Shown piece by piece: positions 32,095 to 43,789 of a stretch of DNA of 64,000 nt (within the stretch, counting starts at the first letter, position 1; the number at the start of each line of letters is the position of its first letter). Under the pieces are notes generated by a model. The model saw only the letters and a program-made list of their open reading frames with translations, had not been told where the DNA came from and made no database searches. This stretch comes from Odontocerum albicorne (taxonomy: Eukaryota > Arthropoda > Insecta > Trichoptera > Odontoceridae). The stretch spans positions 18,613,327 to 18,677,326 of the forward strand of contig OX463864.1 of NCBI GenBank assembly GCA_949825065.1, written 5' to 3'. The position numbers and the translations under genes were made by a program.

Positions 32095-32285
32095 GCTAAC
32101 GCTAAAAGCAGACCCTCACAGGAGAAATTCGTGTAAAGTGGATAAAAAATTACTTTTAGCACTTAAGTTTTAATTAAAATCGAAGTTGATGTTTAATCAG
32201 CTTTGCTGTAACAAAGAACCCACTTACGAAAAGCTAAGGATTACTGTATATCTTACTCATCTAAAAAATAAGATGATTTGCTTAC

Positions 32286-32442
32286 CAAGAACAATGATCT
32301 CAACAGTCGCCTCGTCAAAGCCAGAGTCGTTCTCAGCCCTGAGGGTGTATATTCCAGAGTTCTTCCAGGAAGAGTCTGTGATGGTCAGTTTGGTGTTGTA
32401 GTCCTCATTCTCCATCCTCAGGGTTAGAGTATTCTCGAGGAC
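32286..32442 (-). CDS. bt: exon 19: second half of Ig domain D
   Basis: Encodes VLENTLTLRMENEDYNTKL, NSGIYTLRAENDSGFDEAT and VEIIVL. The final base makes Asp with exon 20, a phase-1 domain boundary. Confidence 0.93.
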
Positions 32443-32490
32443 CTGCAATAAAAAGTTGTATTGGTTAATGCTTTCTCAAGATCTAACAAA

Positions 32491-33083
32491 TCGATCAATA
32501 AAGCCCGGGACTAACTATTAAAACAACATTTATTTGCCAAAATTCTTCTTTATTCATCAACATAGTCTCCTTCAAGAGTGATACATTCATTCGTACAACG
32601 ATTTATCTTTCGTGTACAACGATTTATCTTTGGTTCCAAAATAGGCGTTAGTTTCGACAATCACTTCTTCATTGGAGCCAAATCTCTTTCCCTGGAGCAC
32701 CTTTTTGAGGTCTGCGAACAGCCAATAGTCGCTGGGGGGCAAATTTGGAGAATACGGTGGGTGCGGAAGCAATTCGAAGTTCAACTCATGCAATTTGGCT
32801 ATCGTTACCATCGACCTGTGACACGGTGCTTTGTCCTGATGAAAGAAAACTTTTTACTTCTTCATATGGGGCCGTTTTTTTGCAATTTCTGCCTCCAAAC
32901 GCTCCAATAACTATGTAATATTCGCTATTGATGGTTTTTCCTCTTTCAAGGGGATTGATGAATATTATACCATGCGCATCCCAAAATACACGTAACATCT
33001 AAAGGTTTGTACTTACTGAAAATGGTATGGATTTGATATTAGAGGCGCCATCTGCTGGTTAGTCCCGGGACTTATTGATCGAT
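32491..33083 (-). mobile_element. mariner element, deleted, with both terminal repeats
   Basis: ATCAATAAAGCCCGGGACTA on the left is mirrored by TAGTCCCGGGACTTATTGAT on the right. The minus strand 32811-32587 has HPPYSPNLPPSDYWLFADLK, the end of the mariner transposase with its last catalytic Asp. A small duplication (TKDKSLY twice) lies just after. The N-terminal two thirds are missing. Confidence 0.88.
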
Positions 33084-33199
33084 GTATTAAGCATCAGATA
33101 GAAAATATTTTTCAATTCTACAAGGGTACTTCTTGATATGAATATGAAATTGTTGAGCAAATCCAATAACATAAATATCTGGGATGCTGACTGAAAGAT

Positions 33200-33430
33200 C
33201 AATAGGACTAGTGGACTCATACTAAAGATATAAATTAAGAGTGGAGATGGTATAAAGATGAGTAAGACTCTTAATTTAATCTGAAGAGATTAAATTAAGA
33301 GTGGAAATGGTACAAAGATGAGTTGAACTCTTAATGTAATCTCAAGAGATTACATTAAGAGTAGAGATGCTACAAAGATGAGTAGAGCTTTTAATTTATT
33401 CTCAAGATATTGAATTTAGATTGGAGATGG
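33200..33430. repeat. tandem array of about 63-bp units, three to four copies
   Basis: Unit with GATTAAATTAAGAGTGGA and ATGGTACAAAGATGAGT. Adjacent to a LINE fragment. Confidence 0.75.
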
Positions 33431-33690
33431 TTCAAAATGCAGGATCTCTTCTGCAACAACGATTGTGATGTCAACTTACTTATGCAAATTTTGTGTTACT
33501 ATACATTCTCCATATTTCTTAATAGTTTTGATGCATGGACAGTAAAATTTCCCCAGCTCAGGCTACTACAAAAAATCTGGAATTTTTTTAAATGTGGTGC
33601 TATCGAAGATAGTTCTGAGTCTCATTGGTTGACAAGGTCCGTAATGATGACATCATAAAACGGATGAAAGATAAAGAAGTATTATCCGCC
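33430..33690 (+). mobile_element. LINE RT fragment
   Basis: Frame YYTFSIFLNSFDAWTVKFPQ followed by LRLLQKIWNFFKCGA fits the LYG-EAWT...L-AFEMW-YRR region with changes. No intact frame. Confidence 0.55.
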
Positions 33691-33955
33691 ATCTAAAGCA
33701 GATAGTTCGAATACTTTAGAAATATAGGCCGATAGTTCGAATACTTTAGATATAACGTTCGAATACTTTAGATCTAAAGCAGATAGTTCGAATACTTTAG
33801 ATCTAAAGCAGATAGTTCAAATACTTTAGAAATATAGGCAGATAGTTCGAATACTTTAGATATAACGTTCGAATACTTTAGATCTAAAGCAGATAGTTCG
33901 AATACTTTAGATCTAAAGCAGATAGTTCGAATACTTTGGATATAACGCGAGAAGA
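33690..33955. repeat. tandem array of about 28-30-bp units
   Basis: AGATAGTTCGAATACTTTAG is repeated about nine times, with ATCTAAAGC or AAATATAGGC spacers forming a mixed higher-order pattern. Confidence 0.88.
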
Positions 33956-34155
33956 AAGATATGAAATTATTTAACTGATATTCAATACGTTTCTCGATTC
34001 TGTCATCTCTTCTTCGAGTCATGTGTCCAAATAATTGAAGAATACGCTTCGGACAGGTCCACAGTCTATCTTTTATTTCTCCTAAATATAATCATGGGTA
34101 CGCCTAGCAATCTAATAGATATCTATCCAAGAAGATAAATTACAACACTAATTAC

Positions 34156-34280
34156 CTTATTGGCCAAACTCCAGGCCTTGGATGGTGGAGGTTCACCTTT
34201 GATGTCGACATCTAACTTGATCGGTGTACCGGCGCGTACTCTTAGGAGCTGCATCTTGTCGCGGTTGATATGTGGTTTCA
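34156..34280 (-). CDS. bt: exon 18: first half of Ig domain D
   Basis: Encodes LKPHINRDKMQLLRVRAGT, LDVDIKGEPPPSKAW and SLANK. It ends on a codon boundary before gtaatt, a weaker donor than most. Confidence 0.92.
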
Positions 34281-34559
34281 CTGAAAACAAATAAACAAAG
34301 TTGGTTAACAATTTCTCATTCGAAGCACAAATTATGGTAAAAAGGATTATGACAACTATTCGAGATACTGAAATACAATATTGATATATTGTATGGATAT
34401 AGAAGAGGCGATATAACATATGTATATGTGCCGAGATATGAAAGTCCAATCCGGCACTCCGTTCTCTCTACTTACCCCTGCAGGGAAGTGGCGTGATGAA
34501 CCTATGCTTCATACGGGTTATCAATTTATTTCATATCGGTTATAATATAACTGAAATAT

Positions 34560-34915
34560 AAATCTGATTACTTCATGGCATATTCAGGAGTCTCCCAAGG
34601 GTCAAATTTGGGACCTAATTTCTTTGTAATGTTAAATAACGATACTAGTTTAGTAATAATATTATATTATTTGCTAACGATTTGAAGGTCTTCAGAAAAA
34701 ATCTTCTCGTGAAGACTCGACTCCTTCAGTCATACTTGAACATTATTTGGAAGTAGAGTCAAATCAACAGACTTAATTTAAATATTTAGAAATGTAAAGT
34801 CTTGAATTTCTCCAGAGCAATAATTATCAAATACCATAGATACACTCTGAAAGGTCTTATGATTAAGAGAGTAGAATGTATCAAAGACTTGGGGATTGAT
34901 TTTAACAGTAATATC
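34560..34915 (+). mobile_element. LINE RT palm fragment
   Basis: Broken frames read SGVSQGSNLGPNFFVM, a degenerate LLFADD-like stretch near DLKVFRKNL, then SQINRLNLNI and YTLKGLMIKRVECIKDLGID. This is the order of RT motifs 4-7. It ends at a small tandem array. Confidence 0.7.
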
Positions 34916-35080
34916 TTATTTGGTTGCCATGTTGTTCCTTTAGAATAGGGCGTCGGATATTTTGTTGTCATGTTGTTCCTTTAGAATAGTGCGTCCAATA
35001 TTTGGTTGTCATGTTGTTCCTTTAGAATAGGGTGTCGGATATTTGGCTGTCATGTTGTTTGTTTAGAATAGGGCGTCGAA
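34915..35080. repeat. tandem array of about 45-bp units, four copies
   Basis: Unit GTCATGTTGTTCCTTTAGAA plus TAGGGCGTCGGATATTTGG. Confidence 0.85.
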
Positions 35081-35231
35081 TATTGACATATTTGACAGTA
35101 AATCACAATAAATCATGATACTCATCATTGAAATGCTGACGAAGAAATCAAAAGTGTGATGATGAGAGAAACCTAAATGCAGCAGTAGATGGATATTAGT
35201 TGATGGAAGATACAGAGTAAATGGTCCTTAC

Positions 35232-35367
35232 GGAATCTGGCCTTGGCGGTGTGAGGTTCTGTAGCATCGCCAGGTTCTCCAGGGCCGGCCTTGTTGACGG
35301 CTCTCACTCTGAACTGGTATACGTTGCCCTCCTTCAGGTCGGGTACGCGTGCCTTGCAGTCGGGCGT
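35232..35367 (-). CDS. bt: exon 17: second half of Fn3 domain 6
   Basis: No methionine lies inside this exon. It encodes TPDCKARVPDLKEGN, YQFRVRAVNKAGPGEPGDAT and EPHTAKARF. The acceptor is ttccag and the donor gtaagg; frame agrees with both neighbours. Confidence 0.93.
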
Positions 35368-35664
35368 CTGGAAGAAAATGTTACATAAATATAAATACTA
35401 GTTTACGGAGGAAATGTTGCAACAAATTGTCGATAATGTTAAAAGAATCAAAGCGTTCCAGAGCTAGGATGCTTGGTTGATGCTTGTAAAGATATATATA
35501 TATATATATACTCGTACAATAAGTTGATACAAGATTAATAAGAGTGGACGGTATCACTATTACTAATATCGACCCTATATTTTCTTGAGAAAAAACGTGA
35601 ATTTTCTTTGAACGTATTAACCGTATAAATCGAGGGATGAGTGTATTTCAGTTTTAATATATTG

Positions 35665-36100
35665 GTTCAAGGATGCATGATTAGTGAGGTGCATGACTGC
35701 GTGGTAACACATTTCATGCGAAAGGTCACTGCTTCGAACCCCGCTCTTTGTTACCCCCTCTCGAATGACACTGACATTTTTCCGCCTAGTATTCGGGGAT
35801 ATAAGGATACCTAACATACGAGTTCGGTTATATCCATTCTTCCAAAAAAAAGGGGAAAAAAGTTCTCCGATCGTTTCACTTTGATGTACCATCAGATTTA
35901 GTACAACGGTGTGGCCGGTGAGTTTGCTGGTGTGCAACGGCTCACTTACTTAAAAAAAACTTTATGGCACAGCTTTGCTTTCCAGTTGAATTGATGTTTG
36001 AATGGTGAGGGGATCCTTGACTACGAGGCCCAGCAACTACGATTGGGTCGAATAGAAAAAAGTATGGCGGAATCGCCTCGAAAGCTGGCAAGATTGACTC
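35665..36100 (+). mobile_element. tRNA-type SINE family 2, copy with head
   Basis: Begins with a tRNA-like part: TGACTGCGTGGTAACAC as A-box-like and CTGCTTCGAACCCCGC as B-box. The body has GGGGATATAAGGATACC and GTACAACGGTGTGGCCGG and ends near CGAATAGAAAAAAG. A tail-only copy lies at 16525-16785. A short TA microsatellite is at 35495-35512. Confidence 0.65.
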
Positions 36101-36204
36101 AAACCGTATGAGTCCATCTACCATTTTCATAAAGGAAACTTCTAGTAGTTATAAATTTCTACTGTAATAACATTTATGATTGAGATAGGTATAATGTTAC
36201 TTAC

Positions 36205-36368
36205 TGTAGTAGTTAGCGCCTCCTGCCAAGTGCCGAACTTGTCCTTTTTCTCAATGACGTAGCCTGTGATGGGAGCTCCTCCGTTGTTCTTGGGGGCTTC
36301 CCATACTAGGTCCACGCGGTCAACATCCCAGTCTTCAATCTTAGGTACTGATGGCTTGCCAGGAATGT
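36205..36368 (-). CDS. bt: exon 16: first half of Fn3 domain 6
   Basis: Encodes DIPGKPSVPKIEDWD, RVDLVWEAPKNNGGAPITGY and VIEKKDKFGTWQEALTTT. The donor is gtaagt, on a codon boundary. Confidence 0.93.
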
Positions 36369-36483
36369 CTAAGATGAACAAAAAAAAGCATTTATAAAAT
36401 GATGTCAAAAAAGTTTAAATAGGCGATAAAATAACATACTTCCATTCAGTACATTTCACGTCTGTTTCCGTTGTTCTTCTTCT

Positions 36484-36960
36484 TCTTCTAGATCTTGTGA
36501 TCTGTTTAAACAGGATTTCAGTTTTGGTCCTGTGACGAAGATATCCAACTTTCTCTCCATCTCTGTGGTGGACGTCCCGGTGGTCGATGACCCTCTGGAA
36601 TCTCGTGCATTACAATCTTAGGTATTCTCGCGGGGTCCATCCTCTCAACGTGGTCCCTCCAGAATCGTCTTCTCTGCCTGCTCCATCCCACGATGTCCTC
36701 AATGTTACAACTTCTGTGGATTTCCTCATTAGGTATCCTATCTCTAAGGGTTCTACTTACGATAGGCCGCAGTGTTTTCATTTCTGTTGTTCTGAGGAGA
36801 CGTTTTGTTCTTACAGAGTCTGCTCTTGCTTCAATTCCGTAAGTCATAACAGGTCTTATGCATGTTTTGTATATTCTGACTTTGCTTTCCACCAACATGT
36901 GTTTATTGCCTCAAACAGTGTTCCTCAGGCATCCGGAGATAACTGCTGCTTTATTGGTCT
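36484..36960 (-). mobile_element. LINE RT C-terminal fragment with AAG-type tail
   Basis: The minus strand encodes MLVESKVRIYKTCIRPVMTY, ADSVRTKRLLRTTEMKTLR, RRRFWRDHVERMDPARIP and RPPGRPPQRWRESW, then a GAAGAAGAAG tail. It is about 140 residues of open RT tail, otherwise truncated. Confidence 0.82.
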
Positions 36961-37104
36961 GTTCTTTGAGGGTGGTGGGCAGAGGCGTTTCCGTTGTTGT
37001 ATTTGTTAATTTTAAGGGTGGTGGGCAGAGGCGTATTTATGTTTATGGAGCCCTATTTCTAAAATTAGTAAATTATAATAATCTACTAAAAAATAATAAG
37101 TAAT

Positions 37105-37690
37105 TATATTTTGAACGTAAATTTCTCTTTCTTCTGGGTTACAATCCTAGGATTGGTCTGCACCAAGCACTCGATCCCTCCACTCATCTCTGTCATCCGC
37201 CAGTCTCTTCATCTCCTGGTAGCTGCCACAGCGCACATCCCTGATCACCCGGCCCATGTAGCTATATCTAGGGCGGCCTCTATGGTTATTGCCCTCAATC
37301 ATTCCCTCGTCGATGGTAAGGAGCAGGCCAGGGTGCCTGATGTTATGACCTTCATTGTTGGGCAATTATTTAGGAGTTGCCTTGTTTCTCCAATCCCGCT
37401 CAGTACCTCGTCGTTTCGGATGTGATCTGACCAATGGACCCTGGCCATGCGCCTGTAGCACCACATCTCAAAGGCAGCCAGACGCCCGGACTCACTCCGG
37501 CTGATGGTCCACGTTTCGCAGCCATACAGCAGCACACTCCAGACAAGAGTTTTCACTAAATTCTTCCTAACATTGATATCAGATTCAAATATCTTGGATT
37601 TCTTGTTAAAAGCAACTCTTGCCTGTTGTACCCTACTTATTATTTCTGCCTTTGATCGTAAATTTACTATAGTGAAATGAGATTTCTTAT
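37105..37690 (-). mobile_element. LINE RT C-terminal fragment, third lineage, frameshifted
   Basis: The minus strand encodes IISRVQQARVAFNKKSKIF, VKTLVWSVLLYGCETWTIS and FEMWCYRRMARVHWSDH, then after a frameshift near 37365 NNHRGRPRYSYMG. Typical YGCETWT and EMWCYRRM motifs. The stretch 37691-38330 after it shows nothing recognised. Confidence 0.82.
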
Positions 37691-38329
37691 GCAGGTTAAA
37701 CAATCATATCATTATTAGTTAAATAGGCATTTCATCCTTTAAAGAGAATTAATTGTGCTAATATTTTTTTAAAGGAAAATAGATAGCATGAGAAAATATA
37801 AAAAAACTACTGTATTTCTAAATATTAAAAAAAAATTAGGACAATCAACTCAGTTATGTGGCTATAAATTAATGCAAAACTGAGTGCGAGTAGGTGGGAC
37901 ATGTTAAACGAATGAAAAACATTTCCAATTATATATCTTATGATATTGTATTAACAACATAAAAAAAAACATTTAGATAAAACAAAGAAAAAAAAACATT
38001 CGCCTTTTTTCAATTTTATCGAAGTATTAAAACTTGGAATTCGAAACCGAGGGTGTTTTGGCACTCTCACACTATTGTCGCCTTGTTACCCTATTGGTGT
38101 TGAGGAATTAATCCAACGGCCCTGAGGTCTGAGGAATTTTTTAATGACGGCTCATCTCGGAGTCTTATTTGCAATTATCTGCCTTTTACAGACTATCGTA
38201 AAAGATTACTTTAATAAGATAGAGGTTATCTTTTCCTTGTTTTGTAACCTCAAAATGTCATACGGAATATTTAACTATTTTTGCTATATCATCATTTGGC
38301 GTTTTTATTCTTTATCTACTACACGAACC

Positions 38330-40110
38330 GTTATTTTTTAAAGTGTTTTTTTATCATTCTTCTGATTTTACTTTAAAAATTGCTCGCTTTTATCATTTTT
38401 CTGATGTATATTTTATAAATGGTTCGATTTAACCATTATGCTGATTTTTCATTTGAAATTTGCTCGCTTTTTATCATTCTTCTGATTTTCGTTTCAAATT
38501 GCTCGCTTTTATCATTCTTCTGATGTATATTTTATAAATGGCTCGATTTTACCATTATGCTGATTTTTCATTTGAAATTTGCTCGCTTTTATCATTCTTC
38601 TGATTATCGTTTCCAATTGCTCGCTTTTATCATTCTTCTGATGTATATTTTATAAATGGTTCGATTTAACCATTATGCTGATTTTTCATTTGAAATTTAC
38701 TCGCTTTTTATCATTCTTCTGATTTTCATTTCAAATTGCTCGCTTTTATCATTCTCCTAATGTATATTTTATAAATGGTTCGATTTAACCATTATGCTGA
38801 TTTTTCATTTGAAATTTGCTCGCTTTTTATCATTCTTCTGACTTTCATTTCAAATTGCTCGCTTTTATCATTCTTCTAATGTATATTTTATAAATGGTTC
38901 GATTTAACCATTATGCTGATTTTTCATTTGAAATTTGCTCGCTTTTTATCATTCTTCTGATTTTCGTTTCAAATTGCTCGCTTTTATCATTCTTCTGATG
39001 TATATTTTATAAATGGTTCGATTTAACCATTATGCTGATTTTTCATTTGAAATTTGCTCGCTTTTATCATTCTTCTGATTTTCGTTTCAAATTGCTCGCT
39101 TTTATCATTCTTCTGATGTATAGTTTATAAATGGTTCGATTTAACCATTATGCTGATTTTTCATTTGAAATTTACTCGCTTTTTATCATTTTTCTGATTT
39201 TCATTTCAAATTGCTCGCTTTTATCATTCTTCTAATGTATATTTTATAAATGGTTCGATTTAACCATTATGCTGATTTTTCATTTGAAATTTGCTCGCTT
39301 TTTATCATTCTTCTGACTTTCATTTCAAATTGCTCGCTTTTATCATTCTTCTAATGTATATTTTATAAATGGTTCGATTTAACCATTATGCTGATTTTTC
39401 ATTTGAAATTTGCTCGCTTTTTATCATTCTTCTGATTTTCGTTTCAAATTGCTCGCTTTTATCATTCTTTTGATGTATATTTTATAAATGGTTCGATTTA
39501 ACCATTATGCTGATTTTTCATTTGAAATTTACTCGCTTTTTATCATTCTTCTGATTTTCATTTCAAATTGCTCGCTTATATCATTCTTCTGATGTATAGT
39601 TTATAAATGGTTCGATTTAACCATTATGCTGATTTTTCATTTGAAATTTACTCGCTTTTTATCATTCTTCTGATTTTTATTTCAAATTGCTCGCTTTTAT
39701 CATTCTTCTGATGTATAGTTTATAAATGGTTCGATTTTACCATTATGCTGATTTTTCATTTGAAATTTGCTCGCTTTTTATAATTCTTCTGATTTTCGTT
39801 TCAAATTGCTCGCTTTTATCATTCTTCTGATGTATTATATATTTTATAAATGGTTCGATTTAACCATTGTGCTGATTTTTCATTTGAAATTTGCTCGCTT
39901 TTTATCATTCTTCTGATTTTCGTTTCAAATTTACTTGCTTTTTATCATTCTTCTGATTTATGTTTTAAATCTTCTCGCTTTTTACCGTTCTTCCGTTTTT
40001 TGTTTCAAATTTGCTCGCTTTTTATCCCTCTTTTGATTTTTGTTTTAAATTTGGTCGCTTTTTATCATTCTTCTGATTTTTGTTTTAAATTTGCTCACTT
40101 TTTATCACTC
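38330..40110. repeat. tandem array of about 118-bp units, about 14 copies
   Basis: Unit made of TATCATTCTTCTGATGTATA, TTTATAAATGGTTCGATTTA, ACCATTATGCTGATTTTTCA and TTTGAAATTTGCTCGC. Each unit holds two or three shorter GCTCGCTTTTATCATTCTTC modules, so it is a composite repeat; its right end decays to the short module. Confidence 0.93.
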
Positions 40111-40188
40111 TTATTTTTGTATACTCATAATTTTTTTTTAATATATGCCCGTCTATCTGTAGTTGAACCACATAAATTGATAAAAGTA

Positions 40189-41147
40189 CAGGGTGCGTTT
40201 TATGTTCCAGGCCGATGTTTTTTTATAATAACTTTTAAATGAAACACAATTTTATAATTTCTATTTAAATGATTGATTATATGGTATTTACCATTATGTA
40301 TGAAATATAATGTCGGTCAAGTGGCCGCCTCTGGCAGTGGCGCAACCGCGAGCTCTTTCAAGCATATTTTTCATAACATTCTTTCATTTACTTTCGAATG
40401 TTGTCTACGTTGTCACCAGGACTTTGCTTGATCTTCCAGTGTATACAAATTTTCAAAATTATTCATTACACGCTGAATGGTTGACTTGCTTGGCACATGA
40501 TTTAAACCAAAAAAAAAAACCGCAATTTTCTTCGCGTATTTACAATTGAACAATTATTTAAATAAAATGTTTTAATAACTTCAATATGTTACATGTTGTT
40601 TATAGTTAAGGCATTAACGTTGTGGAGGTTTAAAGACATTGTAATTTATTTTTAACAAACACTGTTTATTCCACTTTTTTGTGACGGTATAACCCTACCC
40701 TACCCTTTGTGACGGTATAACCCGGACAGATTAGAGGCCCTAGAAATTTCTAAGTCAGTATACCGATCGGAGCATCTGTTGAACAGTTATTCCCCCAAAA
40801 TCTCCCCGCTCTTGGCCGAAATTATTCCTAGCCTTCCTCACCCCCCAGCCTCCAACCGTTGAAATGTCTATATCGGTACCAGTTCGAACAGCATTTAGTC
40901 TTGTTTGCGCTCCCCTGAAGATGAGGGGAAAGCCTTGAAACCAGTAGGGTTATACCGTCACAAAAAAGTGGAATAAACAGTGTTTGTTAAAAATAAATTT
41001 CAATATGTTACGTTGTTGCGAAGTTAGATACTTCATAATAAATTGTTATTGACCACTCTCCATGAAAGTTAAATATGAACTGACAAATAACAGCCAAATC
41101 AAAATGGCGGCCAAACAAAATCGGCTTGGAACATAAAACGAACCCTG
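40189..41147. mobile_element. Tc1/mariner-type element with 30-bp inverted ends, split by a foldback
   Basis: TA-CAGGGTGCGTTTTATGTTC and the mirrored GAACATAAAACGAACCCTG-TA form the ends, with TA on both sides (40187-40188 and 41148-41149). Without the insert the element is about 540 bp; no transposase is recognised. Confidence 0.82.
40594..40998. mobile_element. foldback retroposon, long copy nested in the Tc1-like element
   Basis: TTCAATATGTTAC flanks it at 40581-40593 and 40999-41011, a 13-bp duplication. The arms CACTGTTTATTCCACTTTT and its complement near 40975 enclose a 190-bp GC-richer centre absent from the two shorter copies. CCTACCCTTTGTGACGGTAT marks a small internal duplication. 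Confidence 0.8.
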
Positions 41148-41247
41148 TATTGAATTGAGAAACCATTAATCATATTTTGGAATGCAGATTGTATCAATTT
41201 CAGTTATCTGGTATCTTTGAATAAAACTATTATAGATATTCACTCAC

Positions 41248-41454
41248 CGTAAGGATTCTTTGCAATCGTGGACTTTTCAGTCTTGAGTGGTTCAGACTCG
41301 CCCTCGTCGTTGACAGCCTTGACTCGGAACTCATATTCCTCGCCTTCCTGCAGCCCTTTCACTTCCATCTCCGGCTCGACGCACTTGCCAACAGGCACCC
41401 AGCGTCCTGTAGCCTTGTTTAGCTTCTCCACTACATAGCCAGTCACAGGCTTGC
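41248..41454 (-). CDS. bt: exon 15: rest of Fn3 domain 5
   Basis: Starts GKPVTGYVVEKLNKATG, then RWVPVGKCVEPEMEVKGLQ, YEFRVKAVNDEGESEPL and AKNPY. The one base left makes Asp with exon 16. The downstream intron is the longest here, 4,879 bp. Confidence 0.94.
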
Positions 41455-41514
41455 CTGAAAACCATAAAACAAATTATTATGTTGTAATATTGCATTACGC
41501 TTATCTAAAGCTGA

Positions 41515-41850
41515 ATGTACTATGTATTACTTCACATCACATATGTATTACATAATGTATTACTTCACATCACATATCGAAAGATTCACAAAGGTTTCTT
41601 TGTAGTTTATCTTCCCTTGGGAAGTTTTCTGCGGTTTTCTTACCAAATATATTTTTGACAAATACAGATGCAAAGAATCACCTAATCTAAAGGTTGCAGC
41701 CAGCACCTTTCTATCCTTAAACTCAACTTATATATATATTTATATTGAATTATTTTTAATCTGTCAATAATAGTGGGTTTGGACCTTAAGTTATAGAGCC
41801 CTTGAGGAGAGTTTGATCTCTAAATGGCGCTATATAAATTATCTTTTTAT
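41515..41850 (+). repeat. interspersed repeat family A, uninterrupted copy
   Basis: The only copy without an insertion: ACATCACATATCGAAAGATT, AAGTTTTCTGCGGTTTTC, TGTCAATAATAGTGGGTTTG and GAGAGTTTGATCTCTAAATGG. A scrap of SINE family 1 head lies at about 42010-42040. Confidence 0.7.
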
Positions 41851-42183
41851 CATTATTACCTTCGCATTGATAATGCAGACATGCTGAAGAGCGTGACCAG
41901 GACACAACATTGCCTTCCACCATACTTCTTGACGATTCTACTGAGCATTTAAAAATTAATATAACCTTTTTGACAAACATAACTATACTGGCACTCTCAT
42001 GTGGATGGCAAGTGTTTTACCAACTAGGCCATAGAGGTCGTAGTATCTTCCACTTTAAGTGCTTTCACATTCAAGTTATATATTTTCAGTCAAAGTTAAT
42101 TATGATTTCCGATTTTGGTTCAAAACAAGAGTATGAATTTCCAAAGTCTCAGCAGACATTCAAATATCATATAAGAATCTCAC

Positions 42184-42430
42184 CTCCATCGTCTTCTGGC
42201 TTCTTCCACGCCAGTTTGCAGCCGGACTTGGTGACATCTGTAACCTTGATGGGTCCCTCAGGCCTGCCAGGAGCAGACAATACAGTAACTTCAACGTCTG
42301 CTTCATCCTTGCCATGCTCGTTGACGGCCAGAATCCTGTAGATACCGCTGTTAATGCGGAGAGACTCCTTGATGTCCAATTTAGTGTTGTAGTCCACGTT
42401 GATCACTTGGACATTGTCCTTGGTCACAAC
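42184..42430 (-). CDS. bt: exon 14: end of Ig domain C fused to start of Fn3 domain 5
   Basis: Encodes VVTKDNVQVINVDYNTKL, NSGIYRILAVNEHGKDEADV, then without an intron APGRPEGPIKVTDV and KLAWKKPEDDG. The domain-boundary intron found in most other repeats is missing here. It splits the GG codon pair of the Fn3 turn. Confidence 0.94.
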
Positions 42431-42631
42431 CTGAAAGAATAAATTATGTTATATTGTTTTCATATAATTATTTTTCTATGTAGAGCAGCGTTTCTCAACT
42501 GGGGATCACGAGAAATCCAAGGGTGCCGCGAAAAATCGTTAGGGGTTACGCGAGAAATAGTGATTAATGGGCTAATCATATGTAAATGTTAATCATGTTT
42601 TATCCCAAACGAGGAAAATACTTTTATTTAC

Positions 42632-42771
42632 CTCAGTTTCAACTTCTTTCCATTTCCTGAACCATTGCACCTTGGGTGCAGGTTCACCCTTGATGTTGAC
42701 GTCGAAAAAGATGGGCTTGCCCTGCCTTACGGTGAGGGGTTTGAGGTTTGTGCGGTCGATACGAGGCTTCA
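42632..42771 (-). CDS. bt: exon 13: first half of Ig domain C
   Basis: Encodes LKPRIDRTNLKPLTVRQGK, FDVNIKGEPAPKVQWFRKWK and VETE. The acceptor is tttccag and the exon ends on a codon boundary. Confidence 0.93.
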
Positions 42772-42824
42772 CTGGAAATGAAAAAGAAAATCATTAACAC
42801 TTTCAAATCAAAACTTCTATACAC

Positions 42825-43710
42825 ATATATGAATACTACACTCCACCTAAAGCCGAATGTGTTAATATCACATATCGAAAGCTCTACAAAGGTTTCTTTG
42901 TAAAGGGTCTTTCAAATTGAGCGTTTTTTTTAATTCTTGTATAAACACAGATGGCGTCGCAAACTTGCCTGGGTCTTGTGATATTTGAGAAGTGTAATGT
43001 ATAACATTTATAAAAATGGAGTCGTATACAATATAACAACGCGTTCAAATTGTTGAATTATTTTATGTATTGTAATCTCCGGAAACGGTGATGTTAATTG
43101 ACCACCAAGATCATGTGATCTGACACCATTGGACTATTTTCTCTGAGGTTACGTGAAAAGCCAGATCTATAAGAATGCCCCCCAATCAATTCCTGAACTG
43201 AAGGACAAAATTATTCCCGATATTGGTGAGCTAGAACCGCAATTAGGTATGCCAAAATGTCATCGAAAATTTTGACAAAAAAAAGTGGACATCTGTCGAG
43301 CTGCAAGAGGTGGACATTTGGCGGATATTGTTTTGTGTGTTTAAATATCATACATTATACTTCAATGACCAATAAAAAGTTTTTTGAAATCAAAGCAAAT
43401 TGTGTGCTTTATTTAAGAATTAAAAAAAAATTAATTAAAAAAACCGCTCAATTTGAAAGACCATTTAGTTCTTTTTCCCTTTTCCTTGGTAAACTTTCTA
43501 CGGTTTTCTTTTGAAATATGTTTTTTCTAAATATATGCTGATCCGAGGAAGTACCTTATCAAATGACCGCAGCCACCACCTTCCTATCCTTAGTCTTGAA
43601 TTATATATATTTTTAATCTGTCAATAATAATGAGTTCAAATCCTGAGTAAGAGTGCTCTTAAGAAGAGTTTGCTCTCAAAATGGTCTATATAAACTGTCA
43701 TTTTATTATT
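42825..43710 (+). repeat. interspersed repeat family A, split by a mariner-like element
   Basis: CACCTAAAGCCGAATGTGTT and CTACAAAGGTTTCTTTGTA precede the insertion; CTTTCTACGGTTTTCTTTTG, ACCTTCCTATCCTTAG and GAGTTTGCTCTCAAAATGG follow it. Confidence 0.72.
42904..43463 (+). mobile_element. internally deleted mariner-like element, 560 bp, copy 1
   Basis: Ends GGTCTTTCAAATTGAGCG and CGCTCAATTTGAAAGACC are inverted. Inside, the frame LTPLDYFLWGYVKSQI (with one stop) and RAARGGHLADIVF mark the end of a DDE transposase of the Tc1/mariner group. The rest of the gene is missing. Confidence 0.85.
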
Positions 43711-43789
43711 ATTGAATGTTAAGACAGCAGGAAATTATTTCTTTTATCGTCCTTTATCAGGTCCTTCCGATAGTTCTGATAAACGATCA

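Noticed and set aside
42478..42575. hAT terminal repeat (CAGCGTTTCTCAACTGGGG) in the short intron 13
   Set aside because: Only one end is visible in a 201-bp intron and no partner or duplication was found; left out as a feature.
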